DNA from: Stieleria maiorica
GTDB lineage: Bacteria; Planctomycetota; Planctomycetia; Pirellulales; Pirellulaceae
Direction: 5' to 3'
NCBI RefSeq assembly: GCF_008035925.1
Contig: NZ_CP036264.1
Span: 2,724,443-2,788,442, forward strand
DNA: 64,000 nt
Positions 34,101 to 40,606 of this stretch are shown here, piece by piece (position 1 is the first letter of the stretch; each line of letters opens with the position of its first letter). A model generated the notes under the pieces. The model was given only the letters and a program-made list of their open reading frames with translations. It made no database searches and was not told the origin of the DNA. A program made the position numbers and the translations under genes.

Positions 34101-37100
34101 TTCCGACGGCGATCCGCTGACGTACCGATTGAACGACAATGCACCCGATGGGATGACCATCGATCGATTCGGACGCATCATCTGGCAGACCGATGGTTTT
34201 TCCGAAGACGCGGCCGACGTGACGGTGACGGTTTCGGACGATCGGGGGCAATCGGCGAGCGACACGTGGCAGATCACGTTGCTCGACGACACGATCCCCC
34301 CGCAGGTTTCTTTCACCATCATTTCAGGTAATCGGTCCTTCCAAGGCGACGGTCAGGTGGACCAGGGATCCAGTTACACGGTCCGGGTGTTGGCGACCGA
34401 CAATGTCGGCGTGGTGGACGTCGGCTTGATCGTCGACGGCGCGATGGTGACGCTGGATGACACCGGTGCGGTCGTCTTGACCGGCCAGACCGTCGGCGCG
34501 GTCGCGTTGGAAGCGTTCGCGATCGACACGGTGGGACTGCGCGGCCAAAGCGATGGGACCGTCACGGTCGTCGATCCGTCGCGGCCGAACCAGCCGGTGG
34601 ACCCGAACAATCCGGGAACGGTGATCCCACCCGACCTGCCGCCGCATCCCGGATTCGATCCCACCGACAATCAACCGCCGCAGGTGATGATCACGTCGCC
34701 GGAGGTCGGTGAGAACGTGATGGGATTGGTCACGATCGAAGGCACGGTCGATGATCCGGAAGACAACCTGTGGTATTACCGCGTGTTTTATGCGCGAGCC
34801 GACAAGGTTTCCTTGACGGGGATCAACCTGTCCGATCCCGATTGGGTGATGGTCAACGAGGGGACCGAAGAAGTCCACGACGGCGAGCTGGCGGTGTTCG
34901 ACAGTTCGGCGGTTTCCAAGGACGGTTACGCGATCGTCGTGGCGGCCTATGACGTCAACGGTCGCGGCTACGTGCAGCCGACGCTGGTCAACGTCGAAGG
35001 CAACCTTCAACTCGGCAATTTCCGTCTGGAGTTCATCGATCTGAGTATTCCCTTGGTAGGGATCCCGATCACCGTCACGCGAGTCTACGACACATTGAAC
35101 GCGGGCGACGAAGGCGACTTCGGCTACGGCTGGAGCCTGGGCGTGCAGGACGCAAGGATCTTCGAAGCGGGGGCGATTGGAACCGGCGGGGCACTCAGTT
35201 TCGGCAATGACAAATTTGTCGCCGGAAAGACGAAGGTGTATTTGACAAATCCGGATGGCCGGCGGGTCGGGTTCACCTATGACGTCACCGACATCCGCGG
35301 CAGCTTTTTCGGATCGACCGGCCGACCGGTCTTCACGCCCGACCCCGGCGTCTACGACACACTCACCATCGATCAGAAGACCGTCGCCGTCGGAGGCATC
35401 GTCGGCGCCCTGGCCGGCGGGATCAATCCCGACACCTACACGCTGACCACCAAAGAAGGCCTTAAATACCGCTACAACCAATTCGACGGCCTGCAAACCA
35501 TCACCGACCTGAACGGCAACACCGCCACCTTCAGCGACGAGGGGATCAGCCATTCATCCGGTGATGCCATTCAGTTCGTCCGTGATCATAGAGACCGAAT
35601 CAAAATAATTGTCGACCCGGCCGGCAATCCCCTTTCATATCAATACGATCTTAATGGTGACCTGGCCGGCTTTACCAATCAAGCCGGACTGACAACGCGG
35701 CACGAATACTGGGCCGATGCTGCCCATTACCTCGAAGCGGTTTACGATGCGTCGGGCAAACGCGTCTTGAAAACCGTTTACGAAGAGAACTCGGACAGTA
35801 GGCAATTGGAGTTCAAGGGCGTTATTGACGCCGAGGGCGACCGAGTTGACGATCGTGAAATTGACGCGGATGCGAACACGGCGATCGTCCGCGATGGAAA
35901 CGGCAATCCGACCACGTTAGTTTATGACGATCGTGGAAATGTGCTTGAAGAGATCGACCCGCTCGGCAACAAGGTGACGCGTGAGTATGGCGACCCGCGG
36001 CACCCTGATCTGGAAACTCGCATCATTGACGAACGGGGATTCATCACCGAACGCGAATACGATGCCCGCGGCAATGTCATGCAGTTCATCGAGGCTGGCA
36101 GCCAAGTCGGTCCTTTCGATACTCCTGTCGTCACCAAGTTTACGTACGATTCCGGGAATCGAGTCCGCTCGATCACGAACGCCAGAAACGCCACAACCAG
36201 CTTTGGGTACGACGCCCGTGGAAATTTGACCCAGGTCATCAATGCGTTGGGCGACATCTCCAGTTTCATCTACGACGATCAAGGCCGTCGAACCAAGCAC
36301 ATCGATTTCAACGGCTACACGACAACGTTTGTGTACGACGACGCTTGTCCTTGCGGTTCACCATCGAGCATCATCTATGCCGATGGCACCTACGAGGAAT
36401 TCAGCTTTAATCAATTCGGTCAAGTCACCAGTGAAGGCACGTTTGAAGCGGATGGAACACTCGTTGAAATCAGCGAGACGGACTACGACAGCGTAGGACG
36501 TGAAATTGAACGGCGACGCGGTGTCACCGGTGATCCGCATCACCCGCAGTCCGTCGTTCGGAAGTTCTATGTCGGAGATCAGCTTGATTGGGAAGTGATC
36601 GTAAGTCCTGACGCTCTCGGTGCCGGAAACACCTTGCTGGAATCGCCGGCAACTCCACTGCAAGATCGCAAGAGTCGCATCACGAAGTACGAGTACGACG
36701 AGAACAATCGTCTGATCCGACAGGTCGATGCCGAAGGCGGGATCACTGACTTCCGATACGATGCCAACGGCAATCGAATCCTGCTGCGGGATCCGGTCGG
36801 AAATATCACGACTTGGGTATACGACGAACTCAATCAAGCCATCGAGGAACGTGATCCGTTTTACAACGAAGGGTTGTCGATCGAAGGTGCAATGACATCA
36901 GTGGATCTTGCCAGCGGCGCTTCATGCGAGACCAATACGCCTGCGAATCATGTGCGATTGACCTGCTATGACGCCGGGGGAAACCAAACGAAAACGATCG
37001 ATCGCAACGGTCGCAGACGTGAGTTTCAGTACGATCTCGGAGGCCGTCTGGAGGAGGAGCGATGGTACGAAGCCGGAACCGACACTTTGCTCAACACGAT

Positions 37101-38763
37101 CAGCTTCTCTTACGACGAGCTCGGCAACATGCTGACTGCAGTCGACAACAACAGCAGCTATGTGCACACCTATGATCTGCTCGGCCGATTAAAGTCCGTC
37201 GAATTCGGATCTAACACGATCTCAAGTGCCCCACAAATCGTTTTGACCCACGACTACGACCCGGTCGGCAATGTCACGAGCACGCGTGACGACGCCGGGG
37301 TCACCGTCGCGTCCGAATACGATTCACGAAACCGACTGGCTGTACGCAGGTGGTTCGACTCCGACATCCCCGGTGGAGAAGTCGCCGACGTGGACAATGC
37401 GAGGATTGATTTCTTTTACAATGCCGCTGGTCGTGAAATTGAAACTCGTCGCTACTCCGACCTGACTGGCGATGCACTGGTCGGTCTTTCTGATCGAACC
37501 TACGACACATCGGGGCGCAGTAATGCAATTCTTCACAAAGACTCGGTCGACCAGCTTCTAGCCGGATACGACTATGACTATGACTTTAGCGGATTGCTTG
37601 TCCGCGAAAACCGGTTTCACGAAGAAAGCCAGTACGAGCAAGCAATCGATTACACCTATGACCTAACCGGCCAACTCACACTGGCTGACTTTGAAAAGCA
37701 GAACGACGAATCCTACACGTACGATGCCAACGGCAACCGTCTATCGTCCAGCATTGGCGGTGTTGACCGCAGTTACACCACGGGCACCGGAAACCGACTC
37801 GAATCTGACGGGACCTACCGCTATCTATACGACGGCGAAGGTAATCAAGTCAAACGAATCCACCTGGGCAACGGCGAAACACGAACATATCAGTATGATC
37901 ATCTGAATCGCTTGGTCAGGATCGATGACTGGAGCAGTGATCCTGGTGATCCCGATTCACCCGTCGCCGGAGCGATCCTGATGCACTCTGTCGAGTACAC
38001 CTATGACGCACTCGGTCGACGTTTTGCCCGACAAATCGATCCCGATGGGGCCCAATCACAGTCGACCGAAAACGAGTTCTTTATTCACAACGGCGACCAT
38101 ATCTGGGCTGATTTCAATCAAGCCGAGATAGCCGTCGCGAGGTATTTGTACGGCCATGAAATCGACAGCAATCTTGCACGCTACTCCGTCGGACTCGGAA
38201 GGAATTGGTATCTCACGGATCGTCTGGCGACGGTCAGCGACATCCAGCCCAATGGTGCTGTCCCTGTCTATCACGCGATGTACAGCGCATTCGGGAACAT
38301 CACCACGGGTCCGGAACCGGGGGTCTTTGGTCGATTCGCATTCACCGGCCGAGAGGTCGACCATGCAGCCGAGATCAGCTTCTATCGGACGAGGTGGTAC
38401 GACGCAGGCAACGGTCAATTCACCAGCGAGGATCAGCTTCGCTTTCAAGCGAACGACATCAATCTCTACCGCTACGTCAATAATTCGCCCGCCAATGGTA
38501 CCGACCCGACGGGCGAATCCTTCATTGAGCGGGCACTTCTTAACAGCAGAATCCTGTTGAGCCTGTTTGCGAGAGGCGGGACCAGGATCGGTAGTCGGGC
38601 GGGCGGAGTGCCCGGGCTACTCAATGGAAATAACTACCTGCGCATCGGCTTAGGGTGGAATAATGTGATCGGTTGTCTGGTATTCCGAATTGCAATCGGC
38701 AGTGCCGGATTCTTCGTGCACGGGCATTTGGATTTGTTTCGGCTTCGGTCGACCTGTATTTAA
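25156..38763 (+). CDS. Giant secreted dockerin / propeller / cadherin-like / VWA / RHS protein
   Basis: This 4535-residue protein should be exported and may act at the cell surface. The motif LEARMLLASD (25-34) marks export. Two dockerin-like calcium loops follow, DVNNDGQVSSMDALRVIN (43-60) and DTSGDGKLTTVDALRVIN (83-100). A Vgb/NHL-type propeller (about 540-900) contains an EF-hand-like run near 614-655. About ten cadherin-like (He_PIG type) repeats span 1218-3045. A thrombospondin-C-like domain (about 1330-1530), a VWA domain with D-E-S-G-S metal site (1675-1679) and an SdrD-B domain (about 2294-2370) are inserted among them. RHS/YD repeats start near 3285. The RHS core (about 4330-4453) ends at DPTG, followed by an 82-residue tip. 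From about 35545 the base composition falls (47 percent GC at 35581-35640 against 67 percent at 35401-35460, hand counts). Confidence 0.93.
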   Translation: MNSPHARRKSSRKRDRHRHSLMEKLEARMLLASDWQNPARSLDVNNDGQVSSMDALRVINKIATSDGSGTLGTRSNRLQSFYDTSGDGKLTTVDALRVINGLEQTGDGSIAYLSPEAEGDLAPAGFTSVMLMTLPGDDDQLIDLSAHFEFVREEFNELGFFIADDASGAIDGVAPEHADYPEAVFASAHREVAYSKFRAEPFRESNTFPAGRHLGVYVLQPADDLGDSDQHLRLLTESIATDATAPQIGWELHASRWPGMLVGNRGFDDVIIDIQTQAPYDSCTRFVDDLTGWRTSQSGGSDAERGSVVADECTAVLTEGDSFVTTLETTFVVPAGASELSFTYSDLEFDRADTQFINDAFEVALVDRLGNPLIAPYAATRDAFFNVTEELGSVTGSGVSTEPVDGGTKVTVDLSGVIAGETANLIFRLANDDSDTMTTVRIVDYVIPGYTGAPVDSPPDSERVGEFQSQQSRTAPAPLAIVDTTVSTDAQKPPLVSAPIDFPKTFVYTTADDFQSGELFNLRADQDAGSIQLNASGGIEILPIIWISNSGDGTVSKFNTETGEELARYRTGANSATNPSRIAVTGDGAAWVANRGDNASIPYNAVKILHDGFIDRNGNGVVDTSVDANGDGRISGDEMLPWDANGDGQPDDERIAMTIHAGRNRSNPDQWNYGGGARGIAIDGNGKLWVGLLNRNQYEVFDEATGAFEKIVAVSGAPYGSVIGSNGILYSTTANSRHLDRIDTNTQSYLGSIDIGRTMYGITLDENGVVWTSGWQGSYLTRYDPATGEIDHYNSATGESSGGGVAVDHNGDVWAAHHDGTYLFKWEFADDRRTLIQAKTVETGAHALKGAAVDADGFFWTTSLGSNTAIKVDPDTDQVALSVPTGNSPYNYSDSTGSVRANLLREGTWTETIDSGRPSTVWTTARAIADTPDGSDLTIRVRASDDPGSIKSLPWTITESLATLQEVRGQFLEVQLTLQSSDPAVDPSVIEFAVDALPPPEINILTPSAETSVEPSTIVLSGIATAATPFLNVDQQFANSIAYVTVNGKPVDALDAGGTFYTHVDVANGLNAYEVEAFDAYGQSRTVTVSVTGREPSGIELDRYSDITGSFSGVYGRTSFNEDQRHLYVDLATRNDGVFESKVPLLVGVRNISDPTVSVVEPDGYLDDGTPYFDFSGAVDDGTLEPNEVTASPTIAFQNPLKHRFDYELVFLGKLNEAPVIITVPATEAPYDRTYRYDVDATDTDGDTLTYGLTTGPSAMTIDSATGLITWMPSQDDIGQHDVAVRVSDGNGGVATQRYTVTVSQAPPNRPPVITSTPVTIASVVKSLQRIPTPISLSDWTQHDFDGGEVRDSRWEVSDDGYSVHQVINSDAAVFVSNEELGQSSISGEFTVFDDLEGGDDDWVGFVFGYQDPQHFYLFDWRERSPALMTVKVVDSDTEVDNADIGYQVHPDPTRIRTLYQNNIGYVDDVPYQFALNFEPGRFVIEISQDGVPVIEPIEIFDNAFSEGRFGFFNQSQADVFYRGFTKTTIAATTYSYDVDAIDPDDDSLTYLITDGPEGMVINPTSGLITWGPTADQIGNHNVTVEVSDGNGGVAIQEFVVCVHPDPENHPPTIVSDPNTSYGIAGVNNPASGNTNPTQLSVPLEVGGTVQSNISLTLPDSGGDLGTADIVFVVDESGSMAGEQAWLGDIISSLDQSLVGSGLTNNRYGLVGFANSARVRQSGSDRWMSATDFATATNSLSTSRSGAEDGYDGIEYTLNNYSFRDEASRVVILVTDEERTTVNGSVSFNSIADRLENENILFSIVANARMEDSNDALAFGVAADGTAYVSDGGSGFTVSDGGQYVRSEPVGRGDVANIRTEYVDLAWGVDGITWDLNFLRSDAAAAEAFTNVFSDILGESIIRNIPINVVASDPEVGFVNLTGIQTDIAPGQTVSFDIRFETGTPSRFDLAFVNANTNEVLGSVPVNLGDVYEYQVVAVDPDNDDLTYRLPVAPDGMAVDSAGRITWVPPTDQVEAVDVTVEVSDGRGGVDDQSFQIQFAEPGTGSITGSITSEPYAFTGIIIGDVDGFGFEDPSAFLSAQNTPVDTDGNGLLQDGEFLPDLNGNLDVATGSGDEFDNRDVSERGGDSINGFGFVNLGSSGSEWTDIALSTSYQGSNFPDPTGADVPNEPTFKFRFEVQKESVSEGSELFVNVVFGDYDVVPASIEVIANDGSGAAGETIVIPLSIQPTNENGLIQSASASLQFDQVFNEVGSAWYGYLDVRFVAPQEPYTAFDYVELGLESITQQPDPSEVSLQDWTVFIDSNHNAVFDPGERFTRTDSEGQFEFHNVAAGDYSIRQVVQQGWSPSFPTDNVYRVHLNTGQSATNVSFVNSDVSGGLNQRPVITSSAITEITLGDLYRYDAVASDPENDVLEFRLPLAPDGMTIHPELGSIAWLPTEDQLGSHNVVMQVSDGRGGSTVQSFQVVVTAPNVAPSITSTPAVMATAGKPFTHRLRAQDADGDQVAWRLSDTAPDGITISRVELMNSDDQLVDSYHELVWDVPEDASGSDASFSVIAEDGRGGSDSQDWTLSIADASAVNRNPVIQSSPRPTARFGLAWTYDLQASDPDGDTLTYQLIDPLTGMQITDAGIVRWTPSRSAESNNSIEIQVSDGRGGVATQLFDLTVASVDINQPPEITSVPPTHWVSGRDYQYDAVARDPDGDPVGWELSVAPRGMSIDPYTGVVRWTPDESQIGSHFVEITATDVLVGQATQRFSIEVGCNNVAPAIVSIPPTVGYSDRVYLYAVRGDDLENDPLTWKLLEAPDGMEINETTGLIRWTPTAAQVDSHDVLVEVSDGLDSGTQAYTIVVKSSDELRVPGDPSKGTVGNRAPIITSTPNFAAEAGTLYTYQVRGVDPDGDAVTFSIAGDLPAAMTIDDAGLISWTPAEQDPSPTVVVTATDDHGATSTQTYLLSIAVNSAPQINSTPIDSVVRGATYRYTVRASDSDGDPLTYRLNDNAPDGMTIDRFGRIIWQTDGFSEDAADVTVTVSDDRGQSASDTWQITLLDDTIPPQVSFTIISGNRSFQGDGQVDQGSSYTVRVLATDNVGVVDVGLIVDGAMVTLDDTGAVVLTGQTVGAVALEAFAIDTVGLRGQSDGTVTVVDPSRPNQPVDPNNPGTVIPPDLPPHPGFDPTDNQPPQVMITSPEVGENVMGLVTIEGTVDDPEDNLWYYRVFYARADKVSLTGINLSDPDWVMVNEGTEEVHDGELAVFDSSAVSKDGYAIVVAAYDVNGRGYVQPTLVNVEGNLQLGNFRLEFIDLSIPLVGIPITVTRVYDTLNAGDEGDFGYGWSLGVQDARIFEAGAIGTGGALSFGNDKFVAGKTKVYLTNPDGRRVGFTYDVTDIRGSFFGSTGRPVFTPDPGVYDTLTIDQKTVAVGGIVGALAGGINPDTYTLTTKEGLKYRYNQFDGLQTITDLNGNTATFSDEGISHSSGDAIQFVRDHRDRIKIIVDPAGNPLSYQYDLNGDLAGFTNQAGLTTRHEYWADAAHYLEAVYDASGKRVLKTVYEENSDSRQLEFKGVIDAEGDRVDDREIDADANTAIVRDGNGNPTTLVYDDRGNVLEEIDPLGNKVTREYGDPRHPDLETRIIDERGFITEREYDARGNVMQFIEAGSQVGPFDTPVVTKFTYDSGNRVRSITNARNATTSFGYDARGNLTQVINALGDISSFIYDDQGRRTKHIDFNGYTTTFVYDDACPCGSPSSIIYADGTYEEFSFNQFGQVTSEGTFEADGTLVEISETDYDSVGREIERRRGVTGDPHHPQSVVRKFYVGDQLDWEVIVSPDALGAGNTLLESPATPLQDRKSRITKYEYDENNRLIRQVDAEGGITDFRYDANGNRILLRDPVGNITTWVYDELNQAIEERDPFYNEGLSIEGAMTSVDLASGASCETNTPANHVRLTCYDAGGNQTKTIDRNGRRREFQYDLGGRLEEERWYEAGTDTLLNTISFSYDELGNMLTAVDNNSSYVHTYDLLGRLKSVEFGSNTISSAPQIVLTHDYDPVGNVTSTRDDAGVTVASEYDSRNRLAVRRWFDSDIPGGEVADVDNARIDFFYNAAGREIETRRYSDLTGDALVGLSDRTYDTSGRSNAILHKDSVDQLLAGYDYDYDFSGLLVRENRFHEESQYEQAIDYTYDLTGQLTLADFEKQNDESYTYDANGNRLSSSIGGVDRSYTTGTGNRLESDGTYRYLYDGEGNQVKRIHLGNGETRTYQYDHLNRLVRIDDWSSDPGDPDSPVAGAILMHSVEYTYDALGRRFARQIDPDGAQSQSTENEFFIHNGDHIWADFNQAEIAVARYLYGHEIDSNLARYSVGLGRNWYLTDRLATVSDIQPNGAVPVYHAMYSAFGNITTGPEPGVFGRFAFTGREVDHAAEISFYRTRWYDAGNGQFTSEDQLRFQANDINLYRYVNNSPANGTDPTGESFIERALLNSRILLSLFARGGTRIGSRAGGVPGLLNGNNYLRIGLGWNNVIGCLVFRIAIGSAGFFVHGHLDLFRLRSTCI

Positions 38764-39056
38764 TTGCCGCGAATCTCGGCCAGGATTCGTTCGATAGACT
38801 CCCGCCCCTTCTTGCTCGCCCAGTCGACGCGTACGCATTGCTGACGGACTCGATCAAGATTCGGGTCCGCAATCGGGAGCGACAGAAAATCGTCCCATTC
38901 ATAGGCCCCCCCTTCTCCGGATAAGAAACGCTCAATAATCTGAACAACCTCTGCGCGGCAAAGCCGACGTTTGGGTCGCCAAAACATCATCAGACAGAGA
39001 ATACCGCCTAAGGCGGCAAGCAGCAGGATCAACGCAACTAAGATCGGGTTCACCAC
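38760..39056 (-). CDS. Small single-helix membrane protein, convergent with the RHS gene
   Basis: I do not recognise this 98-residue protein with certainty. One N-terminal membrane helix (about 5-26) is followed by a basic stop-transfer segment (WRPKRRLCR) and a soluble domain with VQIIERFLSG, EWDDFL and DPNLDRVRQQC. It starts with GTG (39056 or 39053). Its stop codon overlaps the stop codon of the giant RHS gene by 4 bp (38760-38763), tail to tail. A role as an immunity partner of the RHS tip is possible because of its position, but such partners usually follow on the same strand, so this is only a hypothesis. Gene character is supported by length, a clear helix plus domain layout, and the lack of another gene here. 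Confidence 0.68.
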   Translation of the reverse strand: MVNPILVALILLLAALGGILCLMMFWRPKRRLCRAEVVQIIERFLSGEGGAYEWDDFLSLPIADPNLDRVRQQCVRVDWASKKGRESIERILAEIRGN

Positions 39057-39172
39057 AGTCCCACGTGACGGAGGAGAAAACCTGGTGGTGCCAAGTCAGA
39101 GGATTATACAGAAAGTGCCTCGGAGGAATCGCCAGAAATGCGGACTGCATTACTGACAAAAGGGGGCTGGCC

Positions 39173-39372
39173 AAAGGGGACGGGGGTTGATTTGTGGGCT
39201 CGGTCAAGTGTTGTGCATGGCCGTTGGCCAAATGGCGGGAGAGCACGTTAGATTCCTGGGGCGATGCCCCAGGCTATTGGTATCTATGGCCGATGGCCAA
39301 TGATCGAAAAAAGGGTCACGAGCTATCGGACTCGCTCGTCATTTTCTTGTCACCCATTTTCCTGTCTTTCTC
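39173..39372. repeat. Direct repeat, left copy (flanks the gene at 39533)
   Basis: AAAGGGGACGGGGGTTGA at 39173 recurs at 40149. Both copies then share GGCCGTTGGCCA, ATGATCG, GGTCACGAGCTATCGGACTC and TCATTTTCTTGTCACCC with CATTTTCCTGTC. The left copy has about 70 extra bases between GGCCGTTGGCCA and GGCCGATGGCCA; the right copy lacks them, as if deleted between these two near-identical strings. Confidence 0.8.
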
Positions 39373-39532
39373 TTTGTCGGGGACGCTTGAAAAGGGGCCA
39401 CCCATGAGCGCCCCCGACAGCCGCAAGAAGACTCGATGATCGAGAGTTGTTTTTTTTGATTCAGAGGATAACGCGACGTATGTTCCTAGGACGCCAAGCA
39501 CAACGTTTGACAATCGCTCTCGGAGCCAAGCT

Positions 39533-40102
39533 ATGCCCATCAGTCTCGCCAGTACCCTATCCATTTCGCCACAAGAAATGGCGGACCAAGAGAGGCGATC
39601 AGGGGAATATGAAATGACAACACGGCTGTTGTACCAGAGCATGATTAAGTATGGGCTCCTGTTGAAAGATGCGGGAAACTTGGCGAGCAACGACCGCAGC
39701 ACTGCGAAGCAAATGTTGTCCAATGCGTGTGGTTCTTGGGTGGCGTCTCTCGAGTTTTTCCTACGAGTGAAGCAATGGACGCGGCGTATTCCCGAAGACT
39801 TTCTCGGCATCTATGACAGGGCGTGGGAGGTATTTCGCCCACGGTCTCACTGGCACGCTTTGGGAGCGGCCCGCGAACCTTGGCTGATTGCGGCTTACGA
39901 TGGCAGTCACCATGGGCATATTTTCAGGATCCCCCATCACCATTGGTGGCCTGACGAAGGCAACCTTCGGATTTTGACCGATCCGCAGGAGGCAACCCCC
40001 AAATTCGTCGTGGGATATAATCGCGTCTACGATGAACTCATTGGTCTTCCGCAGGTAAAAGCACAGGTAAAGCTGCGGAGGCTTTCACCAATCGGCGGCT
40101 AA
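39533..40102 (+). CDS. Unknown protein between direct repeats
   Basis: I do not recognise this 189-residue protein. It is soluble, with no signal peptide. The N-terminal half is helical (TTRLLYQSMIKYGLLLKDAG); the C-terminal half has HGHIFRIPHHHWWPDEGN, a His/Trp-rich motif that could bind metal or nucleic acid. The start ATG at 39533 has GGAG 7 nt upstream. Direct repeats flank it on both sides (39173-39372 and 40149-40274). Its codon use and base composition look less GC-rich than those of nearby genes, which fits with recent gain. It could be an orphan partner of the RHS system or unrelated cargo. Confidence 0.65.
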   Translation: MPISLASTLSISPQEMADQERRSGEYEMTTRLLYQSMIKYGLLLKDAGNLASNDRSTAKQMLSNACGSWVASLEFFLRVKQWTRRIPEDFLGIYDRAWEVFRPRSHWHALGAAREPWLIAAYDGSHHGHIFRIPHHHWWPDEGNLRILTDPQEATPKFVVGYNRVYDELIGLPQVKAQVKLRRLSPIGG

Positions 40103-40148
40103 GAGTGACACGAATGGCACGGGCATAAGTAGAATCAATTCGGGGTCT

Positions 40149-40315
40149 AAAGGGGACGGGGGTTGAATTGCGGTCCTTTCGTGCGCTGTGCAGGCCGTTG
40201 GCCAATGATCGTCAAAATGGTCACGAGCTATCGGACTCGCCCCTCATTTTCTTGTCACCCATTTTCCTGTCTCTCCCTTCCCCTGCCATTTTTCTGCCCT
40301 CGATTTTTCTGTCCC
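40149..40315. repeat. Direct repeat, right copy, with CATTTTTCTG cluster
   Basis: 40149-40274 matches the left copy at 39173-39372 apart from a roughly 70-bp deletion. It runs into a cluster of degenerate CATTTTTCTGYCCC units (about 40238-40315: CATTTTCTTGTCACC, CATTTTCCTGTCTC, CATTTTTCTGCCC, GATTTTTCTGTCCC). The rest of the gap to the gene at 40607 shows no gene. Confidence 0.75.
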
Positions 40316-40606
40316 TCGCTCCCGTTAAACTGTGCCGGTTACGCAGTCCCTTTCACTCGTAGCGGTTGTCACGCTCAACGGGGTCGTGTCGGGGGTGAAT
40401 TCGGTTGAACCGGTGCGATTGGTACAAGCGGCCCGCCGATACCAGTCTGCAGAGTGGTTGAGCTGCCTCCGGTGCGTCGCCTGATTGCCGGGTCCCTGAT
40501 TGCCGGGCCGAGGGGCGTCTGCAGCTCAGCGGAAGCGGGGGAAGTGCGAGGGCCGTGGCTTGCCAACGGGCTTCGGCGTCAACGGTTGGACAGGGAGGTC
40601 CTGGTG

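Noticed and set aside
32707-34251. 514-codon frame opposite the cadherin-like repeats
   Set aside because: It repeats in step with the repeats on the sense strand, so it is a shadow of them.
34324-35553. 409-codon frame opposite the RHS gene
   Set aside because: No domain or start site is convincing, and the sense strand is clearly coding.
40163-40408. Short plus-strand frame in the right direct repeat
   Set aside because: The translation is made of repeat units (S-C-H-P-F-S-C type) with no ribosome site.
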